Positions 43,661 to 52,490 of a DNA stretch of 64,000 nt are shown here, piece after piece. The position numbers were made by a program, and so were the translations under genes. The stretch's first letter is position 1, and each line of letters opens with the position of its first letter. A model generated the notes under the pieces. The model was not told where the DNA came from. It worked only from the letters and a program-made list of their open reading frames with translations, and searched no databases. The DNA comes from CAYRHJ01 sp964424105 (GTDB lineage: Bacteria; Planctomycetota; Phycisphaerae; UBA1845), in contig CAYRHJ010000028.1 in the NCBI GenBank assembly GCA_964424105.1, forward strand, positions 1-64,000, read 5' to 3'.

Positions 43661-43932
43661 TGATCCCCTTCAAGTTAATTTGGGTGAACCACGCAACACG
43701 GCGATTTTCCACCGGATAGCCGTTTCCGTATCAATTACGATGATCGAAAGCCGATGTCCTTCTACAACCCATTGTATAGTCTGATGTCGTAACACTCCCC
43801 GCGTATTGCATCGGCTTCGATCGTGTCCGCTTGAAAGGTCAGCCACCGCGGATCGAGTAGGGTTGAAAAGTCGGAAGTCGCCGCCCATCCCCCCCAAAAT
43901 TCCCACGAAACGAAAAATGCCATCAGGAAGGG

Positions 43933-44748
43933 TCAGCCACGCGAGGGGGTTTCCGGCAGGATCAACCATTCGGAAGGAATCTCAAATGCGTACAACAGGT
44001 CTAGAAAATGGGGTTCATCCAACGGCGTCACCTCGTACAAGGAAAGCGGGCCGACCTTTCTCGAAAACACATTCAAATCACTATCCACAGGGAGCGAGGT
44101 GTCCGCTTCGCGATCGGAGCGGTCGATGATCACCAGCGCCCCGGCGGTTTCAATCTTGCCGGTCAGGTAAATCGTGTCTTCGCTGATGCAGTTTGCGTAA
44201 TTCATGCCGGTGACCACCAGGCCTTTCGGCATGGGTTTCAGGAGTAGCCCTTGTTCAAGTCGCTGAAAAAAAGTCATGGCGAATTCGCGATCATCCTTGC
44301 AAACCCATTCGGGCGCGAAATCGCGCGCCGCCGCCATGGAATAGGCTTGATCGAATGTGACGCGCGCGTAGGTCATCGGCGCCAACGAAGATGAATCATC
44401 TTCACCGAGAAAGGCCCAGACACGCCACAGCGCAATCGTTGAAATGACCACCGAAGCCGCGATGGCCAGACGGCGCGCCCAGACGGCAGCGCTTGTCATC
44501 GCGCGCTTGGCTGGCACACTTCCAACCAAGCCGGACTGAATCCGTGTCCAACTCTGGTCCGCGGACGGGGCTTGGTGCACTCTGCCAATGGATTCGTCCA
44601 ATCGTTCTTGAAGGGCCAACGCCTCCGCGAGAATCGGATTGGACGCAAGCTCCTCCTCGAATGCGCGTTTCGCCGACGCATCAAGCAGATCGTCCAGATA
44701 TTCATCCAAACGATCGAGGGCGTTCGCCATGTCTCGTTCCCCGTTCAT
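43933..44748 (-). CDS. Membrane-bound anti-sigma factor (putative)
   Basis: A 271-residue protein from the ATG at 44748, which overlaps the sigma-factor stop in an ATGA. The N-terminal 55 residues are acidic and helical (LDRLDEYLDDLLDASAKRAF), as in anti-sigma domains, though no zinc-binding HxxxCxxC motif is seen. One transmembrane helix (IAASVVISTIALWRVWAFL) follows near residues 95-115. The C-terminal 150 residues would be periplasmic and are unassigned. Context is the main evidence: it is translationally coupled to an ECF sigma gene. Confidence 0.72.
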   Translation of the reverse strand: MNGERDMANALDRLDEYLDDLLDASAKRAFEEELASNPILAEALALQERLDESIGRVHQAPSADQSWTRIQSGLVGSVPAKRAMTSAAVWARRLAIAASVVISTIALWRVWAFLGEDDSSSLAPMTYARVTFDQAYSMAAARDFAPEWVCKDDREFAMTFFQRLEQGLLLKPMPKGLVVTGMNYANCISEDTIYLTGKIETAGALVIIDRSDREADTSLPVDSDLNVFSRKVGPLSLYEVTPLDEPHFLDLLYAFEIPSEWLILPETPSRG

Positions 44749-45350
44749 TTCAAGTCCGATCCGTGCTGATGCCGCGACTGCCCCAGCAAACCACGCAGAA
44801 ATTTCCGCGAGCGATGTACGTGACTCATAGCCGTTCCCGGCGGGATGTCCATGATTTCCGCGATGCGCGAGTAATCCAGGCCTTCGACGATTCGTAGAAT
44901 GACGCACGCTCGCGCTACGTCACCCAATTGGCTCAAGCCTTCCACCACCACCTCGTCCATCAACTTTCTATGTACGTCGGATGGCGTCGAATTCGGGTGT
45001 GAATCAGGATTGGAGGGCGGGCGAAGCAGGGCCAGGCCCACCTCTTCGACGTTGGAAACTGGGCGACGTCGGCGTTCCTTCCTTGCAAGATTCAACGCCA
45101 CGTACCGGACCATCTTTCCCATCCAGGCGTCGAAACTGGTGCCTCGTCTATAGGTGTCGAATTTGCCCATGGCCACGATCGCCGCCTCTTGAACGACATC
45201 TTCCGCCAGCGCCCGCTCGCCAACAATTCCCAGCGCGATGCTCCAGAACAATCGAAATGAACGCTTGAATAGACGCGCGAAATTCTCGGCTGAATCGTCG
45301 GATGGATCCCGGCCCTCCTGGCCAGTCGAGCATGAATCGCTGAACACCAT
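44745..45350 (-). CDS. ECF-type RNA polymerase sigma factor
   Basis: About 201 residues from the ATG at 45350; an in-frame GTG at 45365 is possible. Region 2 (ALAEDVVQEAAIVAMGKFDT, then FDAWMGKMVRYVALNLARKE) and region 4 (RACVILRIVEGLDYSRIAEI, then PPGTAMSHVHRSRKFLRGLL) are clear. It is coupled by a four-base overlap to the putative anti-sigma gene. The pair is divergent from a cohesin-like exported protein and upstream of the modular protein at 40850, either of which could be its target. Confidence 0.9.
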   Translation of the reverse strand: MVFSDSCSTGQEGRDPSDDSAENFARLFKRSFRLFWSIALGIVGERALAEDVVQEAAIVAMGKFDTYRRGTSFDAWMGKMVRYVALNLARKERRRRPVSNVEEVGLALLRPPSNPDSHPNSTPSDVHRKLMDEVVVEGLSQLGDVARACVILRIVEGLDYSRIAEIMDIPPGTAMSHVHRSRKFLRGLLGQSRHQHGSDLK

Positions 45351-45365
45351 GCCGCCATAATACAC

Positions 45366-45764
45366 TTATATGTCTGACAAGGACACGACCATTGCATCAC
45401 GCGGACGCGCGTGATGGGACGCCTTTCGTCCGCTTAACAATCCGTCAGCGCTCGCCGGGCGATGGTCAATACCAGTATTGGTAATGGCCAATTCCACCGC
45501 GAATTCATCCGCAGCGATCGCGAACAAATTTCGGACAGCGGAGGCGATTTCTCGCAGATTCGCGGCCTCTTGGACGAAAATCGCGACTCGTACCGTCTTT
45601 TTATGGGTCAAGAGGGTTTTCCGGGCGACAGAAACCGAATAACCTATACATATAGCCGATGACGGTCCTTATATATTAGTATAGGCCGTCGGTGGGTGTA
45701 CCATGTCGGGCTTGATGGACGAATCAGAATCTGATGGGATCATCGGTATGCGAAAGGAACTGCC
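45366..45764. promoter_or_regulatory. Divergent intergenic region with AT-rich inverted repeat
   Basis: Four hundred bases between the sigma factor and the cohesin-like gene, with no supported gene. It contains an AT-rich core with perfect 7-bp arms CCTATAC (45643-45649) and GTATAGG (45679-45685), and a near-palindrome TACCAGTATTGGTA at about 45468-45481. Either could be an operator; the AT-rich stretch probably holds the promoter of the gene at 45765. No exact consensus promoter is claimed. Confidence 0.4.
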
Positions 45765-46652
45765 ATGAAACGTGCACTGGCTTCGATGTTGGTTTTTTCA
45801 ATGGCTGCGAATGTTTTTGCTCAGGAACGCGAACTCTCGCGTTCGCCGGATTCCAGTCGAGGGGGCTTGACGTTTCGCGCTGCCAGCGACGTGCCCCTGA
45901 CTGGATTTGATCGCCAGACCGTCGGATCAGCCGAGGTCTACGTCTCCAAAAAGGAGTTATTCAGCGCTAGGGATTTGACATCGGCCGAGGCTCGGGAGCG
46001 CGGGGCCAGTTTGCAGCTTGGCGCCGATGCAGCCAGCCGACTCGCATCGTTGTCCGGCGAGGGCAAAGCCAATCGATTGGTCGTCTTCGCCGACGGTGTG
46101 CCGAGTTTCGTCGGCGTCATCGACGGACCGATCACCGGCCAATCAGTGGTCCTGTCCGGGCTGTCCACGGATCAAGTCAGTCGGCTCCTGCGGGCGACGG
46201 GTCGCCCCGATGTTGCAACGGATTTGCGGCTCGTTCCGGATCAGAGCATCGCTACGGCGGGGAATCTGATTCTTGTTGACGTCTTCGTGCGCCCCGTCCA
46301 AAACCTGCGAGGATATCAGGTCGGATTGGTGGTCACGGGTGGCGACAGCGGCAAGCTGGAACTGAAAGACGTCGTGATCGATGAAGGTCGCCAAGCCTAC
46401 GTGTTTACGGGCATCGAGACGCTTCACGCCGTCGATGTAAAATCCAATCGAATGCTCAACGCGCTGCCGGCTGGAACGGTTCATCTCAAGGACGAATCCT
46501 ATCTGGCCACTTTCGTCTACCAGGTGTCGGGTGATGCCAAGGGAACCTTTCACGTCAGCGTGAACCAAGCCGGCGAGACGATGTTCCTTGACGAGAACGG
46601 AACGCAGGTGCTGATCGACCTGAATGCCGCAACGCAGATCACCGTTCGATGA
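45765..46652 (+). CDS. Exported protein with a cohesin-like domain
   Basis: A 295-residue protein with a clear signal peptide (ALASMLVFSMAANVFAQ). Residues about 30-150 are unassigned. Residues about 165-290 (NLILVDVFVRPVQNLRGYQV, then YLATFVYQVSGDAKGTFHVS) have the beta-sandwich pattern of cohesin-type modules, including the GYQ motif on strand 3. This is recognised from memory of planctomycete proteins, not a search. It has no dockerin-like tail of its own. A terminator follows, so it is monocistronic, and its promoter faces that of the ECF sigma factor. Confidence 0.65.
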   Translation: MKRALASMLVFSMAANVFAQERELSRSPDSSRGGLTFRAASDVPLTGFDRQTVGSAEVYVSKKELFSARDLTSAEARERGASLQLGADAASRLASLSGEGKANRLVVFADGVPSFVGVIDGPITGQSVVLSGLSTDQVSRLLRATGRPDVATDLRLVPDQSIATAGNLILVDVFVRPVQNLRGYQVGLVVTGGDSGKLELKDVVIDEGRQAYVFTGIETLHAVDVKSNRMLNALPAGTVHLKDESYLATFVYQVSGDAKGTFHVSVNQAGETMFLDENGTQVLIDLNAATQITVR

Positions 46653-46743
46653 TTCGCTGACTCGATGATTCGCTGACTCGATGATTCGATGACTCGATGA
46701 TTCGCTGACTCGCTGATTCGATGACGCGCTGATTCGCAGAATC
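46648..46743. repeat. Six tandem 16-bp repeats
   Basis: Consecutive units of GATGATTCGCTGACTC with one to four changes each, every unit being two related 8-base halves. The first unit contains the stop codon of the cohesin-like gene. The array ends about 35 bases before the terminator hairpin. Confidence 0.85.
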
Positions 46744-46778
46744 ACGGAGTCAACGCCGAACAGCATCCATGCAACCAA

Positions 46779-46806
46779 GCCGCGCCCGGCACAGCGCGGC
46801 TTTTTT
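46779..46806 (+). terminator. Intrinsic terminator
   Basis: A perfect 7-bp stem, GCCGCGC and GCGCGGC, around an 8-base loop, followed directly by six T residues. It terminates the cohesin-like gene. Confidence 0.88.
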
Positions 46807-46922
46807 CATTACGGCGGTCGCGAAGTATGCCGTTGGTCGCCCACACCACATACGAGCCGCGAGCGCAAGCGCGCGGAATTCGCGTCCATCCGAACGGCAC
46901 GTCGGTCATCGCACCATGTGAT

Positions 46923-48740
46923 CTACGATGCCTCGCGGGCCAACGGCGGATCGAGGATGGGCAGCTTGTCGAGTTCCTCTTCGATCTTGGTCACTTCCAG
47001 TTCTTCAAACAAAACCGATGGCGCGATGATGGATGACGGCGGAGTCGCGCCGCCAAATCCGATCCCAATGTAGTTGTAAACAGCCTGCTCCGTCCCCGCG
47101 GCGACGATCCGCTTCAACGAACGAGCATGGATCGGCCCAAACTCCAGCCCCCGCACCAATTCCTCCCGGCCATCATCCACGTAGACCTTGTAGGCATAAA
47201 CCGGATCGCCCAATCCGTCCTGTCTCCCGCGCTGAGCGCGCATGAAGAACGCGAAAATATCCGATTGACTCGACCCCAATCCCGGCGCTTTGATGGCCGC
47301 GACTCGCAGGCCATACTCCAACCCTTCTTCCTTGGCAGCTTCGATCAACTGTTTCTTCAGATCATCGTTGGACACACCTTCGTCGTCTGATATGAACAGG
47401 CAACCGATGGCGGCATCGATGCTCCCGCCTCCCGGTGCCCGCCGTCCATGTCCCGACGATCCCGAAAACTTCTTCGTTGGGATTCGAGACATGACCATTT
47501 TCTCCAGCGTGCCGTCCTTGACAATATCCACTCGACGCGCCTTCACGCCCTGGTCATCGATTCGGTAATGGCCGAAAAGAATCGTATCACCATGTTTCTT
47601 CATCGTGGGGTCGTCATAGACTTGGAAGGATTGCGGCAGAATTCGCTCGCCGACTTTCTTCTCCAGATTATCGGCGCCCTCGAACGTCCGGCGTTGCGTG
47701 CCCACGGGGTCCACGTCACCGGCCACGCCCGAGGCCAGCATCTTGCGAAACATCTGCGCCGCCGCCAACCCCTCAAACAACACCGGGCCCGTGTAGGATT
47801 CAAGATACGGCGCGCTGGCAGCCTTCGTTAACCGGGCCACCATCTCGTCCGCTTCCTTGAGCAACTCGTCCAGCGGCGGCAGATCCGCCATCGAGTCGCC
47901 GGAAAACGTCACGCTGTCGGTCAGTTTCATGCCGTCCTCAGCCTGCGTCTCCGCCGAGATGACCAACAAGGCGCCGGCGTCGGATGATCGCACGCGCGAC
48001 CCTTCGGAATTCACCACAAAAGCGTTGCCCGCGCCGACAAACAGGCGGGCGCTGGAATCCTGAATGTCGTCATATTTTTTGAACTGAGCGGAAATCTTCT
48101 GGAGATGCGCTTCCCAGGTTTCGCGATCAAACACCAACTCGGCGCCCGGCTCGATCACCTCAATAGGTTCGCCGGATGTAAAATCATTGGGCCGATCAAC
48201 GATGGTCTTGTCCTCCATGTAGGCGCGCTTCTTGGTCAACGTCTCGACGGCCTGCTTGTAATCGTTGTCCGTCGCCCACCAGACCGATTGACGGATGGCT
48301 AGATAATCGTCGTCAATGGGAAGCGAAGCACTCCCACCGGAACCACCACCGCCACCGAAGAAAAACCCGCCTCCTTCGCCGCCCGTGAAGTTGGTGTTGT
48401 CCAGCTCAAAAGACCCTACGCGAACCTGACTGTAGAACTGCCGAGACCGGCTCCGCTGCGAGTCCGTCAACGCGCCGTAGGAAGCCTGTAATTCGTATGT
48501 GATCGCGTCGTCCACCGAGTATTGAATAAAATACGGCTTCTCCAGGTCCTCCATCTGCAATTCCATCGATCGATTCATCTCGTCCACCAACGCCCGCATG
48601 ATCACGTCGTTGTCAGGAATTATTTCGTCCGCAAAGTTGGCCGGAACGAACCACGCGACCAGAAACATAACCGTCCTGCTGAGTGAAACCGATTGGCCTG
48701 CCACGATAGGTGCTCCTTTTTTTCGGGTTGACTTCATCAT
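46923..48740 (-). CDS. Exported TldD/PmbA-like protein lacking the HExxxH motif
   Basis: A 605-residue protein with an N-terminal hydrophobic signal (SLSRTVMFLVAWFVPANFA). Its fold matches TldD/PmbA throughout: GAELVFDRETWEAHL, the ...ESYTGPVLFEGLAAAQMF segment, TMKKHGDTILFGHYRIDDQG, and a C-terminal LDPPLAREAS that parallels its neighbour. At the position of the catalytic HExxxH helix it reads AAAQMFRKML, so the metal site is gone. A Gly-rich insertion (FFFGGGGGSGGS) is unusual. By analogy with TldD/TldE it is probably the non-catalytic partner of the protein encoded 14 bases upstream. Confidence 0.82.
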   Translation of the reverse strand: MMKSTRKKGAPIVAGQSVSLSRTVMFLVAWFVPANFADEIIPDNDVIMRALVDEMNRSMELQMEDLEKPYFIQYSVDDAITYELQASYGALTDSQRSRSRQFYSQVRVGSFELDNTNFTGGEGGGFFFGGGGGSGGSASLPIDDDYLAIRQSVWWATDNDYKQAVETLTKKRAYMEDKTIVDRPNDFTSGEPIEVIEPGAELVFDRETWEAHLQKISAQFKKYDDIQDSSARLFVGAGNAFVVNSEGSRVRSSDAGALLVISAETQAEDGMKLTDSVTFSGDSMADLPPLDELLKEADEMVARLTKAASAPYLESYTGPVLFEGLAAAQMFRKMLASGVAGDVDPVGTQRRTFEGADNLEKKVGERILPQSFQVYDDPTMKKHGDTILFGHYRIDDQGVKARRVDIVKDGTLEKMVMSRIPTKKFSGSSGHGRRAPGGGSIDAAIGCLFISDDEGVSNDDLKKQLIEAAKEEGLEYGLRVAAIKAPGLGSSQSDIFAFFMRAQRGRQDGLGDPVYAYKVYVDDGREELVRGLEFGPIHARSLKRIVAAGTEQAVYNYIGIGFGGATPPSSIIAPSVLFEELEVTKIEEELDKLPILDPPLAREAS

Positions 48741-48754
48741 TCATCCAGCCCTTC

Positions 48755-50467
48755 TTACATGCCGCGTTGGGCGATGGGCGGATCGAGAATGGGCGGTTTG
48801 TCCTGATCGCGCCTGCGTTTTTCGATTTCAATCTGTGACACCAGTATGCTGGGAGAAACCGCGGACACCGGGACCCAGCCGGACTCGGCCCCGCATGTCC
48901 CGTTGAACACGGCTGGATCGTCGCCCGTGTAGATGATCTTGGTGAACGAGGTCAACGGCGTCCCGACAATATCCACACCCCGCACCAGCTCGTCAGGCCG
49001 ACCATCCACGTAAACACGGTACACCACCACCGGCAGCACCTTGAACGATTGCGCCCCAAAACGCTGCGTGCTGGTAAACCCGCCCGTGATGTCTTCGAAC
49101 AGGTATCCGTATTCCTTACCCTGTGACTTGCACTCTTCCAGAAGCAAGTCCCGCAGCTTGTCAAAACTGACCGTCTTGTCTGACTTGACCGTCAGGTTGC
49201 CCTGCCGAGCCACGACCTTTCGACCCGGCTGCCGGCGACCATGACCGTTCGATTTCGGAAAACCCTCGACGGGCGAGCGGGACAGCAGAAACGTCTTCAA
49301 AATGCCGTTTTCCACCAGGGCGACGTTTTGCGAAGCCACACCCTCGTCGTCGAATCGGTAAAACCCGCGAAGGTCTTCGCCCTGAAACTCGGCTATCGTG
49401 GGGTTGTCGTAAACGCTCAGAAAATCGGGCAAGACTTCCTTGCCGACCTTATTGGTAAACGTCTGTCCTTCTTCGACGTCCTTTTGTCGATGCCCTTCCA
49501 CGCGATGTCCGAAGATCTCGTGAAAAAACACGCCGCTGGCCCGGTTCAACAAAATCGCCGGACCCGTGTACGGCTCGACCAACGGCGCTTCGCGCAGCGC
49601 CTCGACCTTGGCGATCACTTTCTTGAACTCGCGTTCCAAGTCAGACTGCGACGGAAGCTTCGACTCCTGCGACGTGTTGAACAGAAAGCTTTGGCTCAGG
49701 TCCATGCCGTCTTCCGCTTTCGTACTCGCGCTCACGATCACGCGCAGCAGCTTTCGCCCCGTTTGAATGCTCGTGCCCTCGCTGGTAACCATGAACCGAT
49801 TCCCAGCCGACGCCGTCAGTCGAACGGACGATCCGTATATCAGCGGATGATCCAACGCGATCTTGGAAACCGCCCGCAATCGATCCGCCCAAGCCCCACG
49901 GTCCACGTCCACCGCCACGACCGGCTCACCATGGACGTTGGCCTCCTCGCGGGAGAAGTCATCGGATTGATCCTCTTCCTCGACTTTCGTCTTCAAATTG
50001 GTTTGGACGCGCTGATACTTCTTGACGGCTGATTTGAAGGCCCGATCCGTCGCCAACCAGATGGCGTGCTTGATGGCGTCGGTATCGTCCTCCAGGGCGA
50101 TCTGCGCCGCCCCGCCGAACATGTCCGAAGGATCGAATCCGAAATCACCGCGAATCTTATGGGTGTTATCCAGCCCGTGGTCACCGACCCGAACGTCGAC
50201 GTCCAACAGGCGCTCCGCGTTGACGTCATCGCCCGTTAGCGCGCCCAATTCGGCGCCGATGTTCACCGATTTTTCGTCCGTAATCGTATAGGCGATGTAG
50301 TACGGCTTGACGTCGCCCGACATCGACAGCTTATCCATGCTGTACCGCAGTTCATCGCCCAACAGCTTGATCAGTGCGTGATCCGGCTTGTCCGCTGCGT
50401 CCGCATGGACAACCAGCACCGTGACCGCAACGAACACCGTCCATTTCCAAGTTGCCGTGTGACTCAT
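48755..50467 (-). CDS. Exported TldD-like metalloprotease
   Basis: A 570-residue protein from the ATG at 50467, with CGGAG upstream; the frame extends to 50554 without support. A signal peptide (WKWTVFVAVTVLVVHADA) directs export, unlike the cytosolic E. coli TldD. The zinc motif HEIFGH (H316, E317, H321) in FFHEIFGHRVEGHRQ is intact, and the C-terminal domain (SNGHGRRQPGRK, FTKIIYTGDDPAVFNGTCG) matches TldD. It probably forms a heteromeric protease with the degenerate paralogue downstream, acting on exported peptides or proteins. Confidence 0.87.
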   Translation of the reverse strand: MSHTATWKWTVFVAVTVLVVHADAADKPDHALIKLLGDELRYSMDKLSMSGDVKPYYIAYTITDEKSVNIGAELGALTGDDVNAERLLDVDVRVGDHGLDNTHKIRGDFGFDPSDMFGGAAQIALEDDTDAIKHAIWLATDRAFKSAVKKYQRVQTNLKTKVEEEDQSDDFSREEANVHGEPVVAVDVDRGAWADRLRAVSKIALDHPLIYGSSVRLTASAGNRFMVTSEGTSIQTGRKLLRVIVSASTKAEDGMDLSQSFLFNTSQESKLPSQSDLEREFKKVIAKVEALREAPLVEPYTGPAILLNRASGVFFHEIFGHRVEGHRQKDVEEGQTFTNKVGKEVLPDFLSVYDNPTIAEFQGEDLRGFYRFDDEGVASQNVALVENGILKTFLLSRSPVEGFPKSNGHGRRQPGRKVVARQGNLTVKSDKTVSFDKLRDLLLEECKSQGKEYGYLFEDITGGFTSTQRFGAQSFKVLPVVVYRVYVDGRPDELVRGVDIVGTPLTSFTKIIYTGDDPAVFNGTCGAESGWVPVSAVSPSILVSQIEIEKRRRDQDKPPILDPPIAQRGM

Positions 50468-50686
50468 GTTACGTACTCCGATTGATGCGCCGTTCCCGTT
50501 CGTCTCCCAAGCCATCCACGGGACATGTCTTCCGTGGTCACATCCTACCACCAATTCGGATTGTGCCCAACTGCCTCGACAAATCCAGACTTAACCGTGC
50601 CGCAAGCGGAAGGCAGCAAGTGGTCCCATGACGCGCTCGCCCGGATCGCGGGCGGGTTTTCTGAATCCAAACGCCCGATTCCAAAA

Positions 50687-50713
50687 AATGCTGCATAGAT
50701 TTGCATATTATGC
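50687..50713. promoter_or_regulatory. Candidate ArgR operator upstream of argR
   Basis: AT-rich sequence in a GC-rich context, with repeated TGCATA (TGCATAGATTTGCATATTAT). It lies 15-40 bases upstream of the argR start and is partly palindromic (GCATATTATGC). ArgR boxes are AT-rich 18-base palindromes often found at autoregulated arg promoters; the match is suggestive only. Confidence 0.35.
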
Positions 50714-50727
50714 CGAAGGGAGCTAGG

Positions 50728-51186
50728 ATGACGCCCGCCGTGTCCAAGGAAGATCGCCATGCCAGGATTCTGCGGCTGGTTCGCGACCAACCGGTTTCGA
50801 CCCAGGCGGGCCTGACGACTCGCCTGGTTCGCAGCGGCATCGACGTGGATCAGTCCACCCTCAGCCGCGACCTGGCTGAACTGGGCATCCGCAAGGTGCA
50901 GGGAGCGTATCGCGTTGCGGACCGCAACGGCGACCGGGCGGACCAACCGGCCAACTACGCGTTCGCGGTGCGGTGGTTTACGCCCTGTGGACCAAACCTG
51001 GTGGTGATCGCCACGGAGGTTGGGCAGGCCCATCCCGTGGCCCTGTTCATCGAATCGCACAATGAACCGTCGATTCTGGCGACCCTGGCGGGTGATGACA
51101 CGATCTACTTGGCCACGCGTTCGCGGAAATCGCAGACCGTCGCCCTGCGACGTTTGAAACAGTGGTTCGGAGAAAAGAAACGATGA
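50728..51186 (+). CDS. argR: Arginine repressor
   Basis: A 152-residue protein from the ATG at 50728 with AAGGGAG at 50716-50722. The N-terminal winged helix contains DQSTLSRDLAELGI, the ArgR Ser-Arg recognition helix. The C-terminal oligomerisation and arginine-binding domain ends in ATLAGDDTIYLA, matching the GDD arginine-binding motif. It controls arginine biosynthesis. Its stop overlaps the argG start (ATGA), so it heads an argR-argG-argH operon that it presumably regulates. Confidence 0.92.
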   Translation: MTPAVSKEDRHARILRLVRDQPVSTQAGLTTRLVRSGIDVDQSTLSRDLAELGIRKVQGAYRVADRNGDRADQPANYAFAVRWFTPCGPNLVVIATEVGQAHPVALFIESHNEPSILATLAGDDTIYLATRSRKSQTVALRRLKQWFGEKKR

Positions 51187-52490
51187 AATTGTCAAAATGT
51201 GTGTTGGCCTATTCCGGCGGGTTGGACACGTCGGCCATCGTTCTGTGGCTGGTCGAGATGGGATACGAAGTTCACTGCGTTCTGGTGGACGTGGGGCAGG
51301 CTGAAGACCTCCCGCAGCTCTGCGCTCAAGCCCAGAACCTGGGGGCTAAGTCAGCCGTCGTGCGCGATGCCAAGCCAGCCTTGTTGTCCTCGGTTGTTCC
51401 ATTCGCCATAGGCCTGGGTGCGACCTACGAAGGCTGCTATCGATTGGGTACGTCGCTGGCCCGTCCCTTCATCGCCCTCGAACAGGTGCGCCGGGCCAGG
51501 GAACTGGGCGGGGCGACGCTGGTCCATGGCGCCACCGGCAAGGGAAACGATCAAATCCGATTCGAGTTTGCCTATCGCTCGTTGGCGCCGTCGTACCCCG
51601 TCTTGGCCCCTTGGAAGTCCTGGTCATTCGCCGGCCGCGAGGACCTGGTCAACTATCTGAATGAAAAGGGCTTCCCCAACGCCTTCGCATTGACCAAGAC
51701 TTTCAGCCTCGACGAAAATCTGTGGCATCTCAGCATTGAAGGAGGCCCCCTCGAAGACCCGCATCACGAGCTTGACGTAGCCGACGTGCTGGCACGGTTT
51801 GACGACCGCTTTTGTGGACGGAACCATTCATCATTGATTGCGAACGAACGGTCGCACGTTCGAATCGGTTTCCGCGACGGCATCCCGGTGTCCGTCAATG
51901 GCACCGTTCAGCCATTGGAGGATATTCTCGGCACGTTGAACGCGGCCTATCGCCACGCCCATTGGGCATGGGACCTCGTCATTGAAAACCGTTTCACGGG
52001 CATCAAGTCCCGCGGCATCTACATCAATCCCGCAGCCAAGGTTCTTCATTGTGCCGTTGACGCATTGGCTCGCTGCTGCCTCAATAAGGTCGCCTACGAC
52101 GAGTACGTCGCCCTGGGGCGGCGGTATGGCGAGGCGATCTATCGCGGGGAATATTTTTCAATCCAACGCGTCGCCCTTGAAGCCGCGGCCTCGGCGCTGT
52201 TGGCGCATCTGAACGGCGATGTCACCGTTTCAACAGCCGGCGGGCTTTATGCCTCGTCGATAAAAGCCGCCCACGGACTATTCACCCGGTCGGCCGCGAC
52301 ATTTGACAAAAGTGCGTTCGATCACAAGCTGGCAGACGGTTTCATCGCGTTGAGTTGGCTGACCTCGATCGGTCGCCCATGTGACGAGTTTTGCCATGAA
52401 AGCAATGTGGAATCAACAAACACCGCTGCATCCCTCGTTCGCCAAGATCAATCACTGCCTGAACGAGGATTGGTTTCTGCTGCCCCATGA
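51183..52490 (+). CDS. argG: Argininosuccinate synthase
   Basis: A 435-residue enzyme joining citrulline and aspartate with ATP. The PP-loop AYSGGLDTSAIVLWL, GATGKGNDQIRFE and SLDENLWHLSIEGG are the family signatures. The ATG at 51183 overlaps the argR stop; the GTG at 51162 is rejected. The conserved family sequence ends near residue 405 (DHKLADGFIALSWL), so the last 30 residues are an extension, and the coding overlap with argH falls in it. Confidence 0.95.
   Translation: MKLSKCVLAYSGGLDTSAIVLWLVEMGYEVHCVLVDVGQAEDLPQLCAQAQNLGAKSAVVRDAKPALLSSVVPFAIGLGATYEGCYRLGTSLARPFIALEQVRRARELGGATLVHGATGKGNDQIRFEFAYRSLAPSYPVLAPWKSWSFAGREDLVNYLNEKGFPNAFALTKTFSLDENLWHLSIEGGPLEDPHHELDVADVLARFDDRFCGRNHSSLIANERSHVRIGFRDGIPVSVNGTVQPLEDILGTLNAAYRHAHWAWDLVIENRFTGIKSRGIYINPAAKVLHCAVDALARCCLNKVAYDEYVALGRRYGEAIYRGEYFSIQRVALEAAASALLAHLNGDVTVSTAGGLYASSIKAAHGLFTRSAATFDKSAFDHKLADGFIALSWLTSIGRPCDEFCHESNVESTNTAASLVRQDQSLPERGLVSAAP

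Noticed and set aside
45366..45611. Small minus-strand reading frame upstream of the sigma factor
   Set aside because: No ribosome-binding site or recognisable motif is seen, and the region looks like promoter DNA; the frame alone is not enough.
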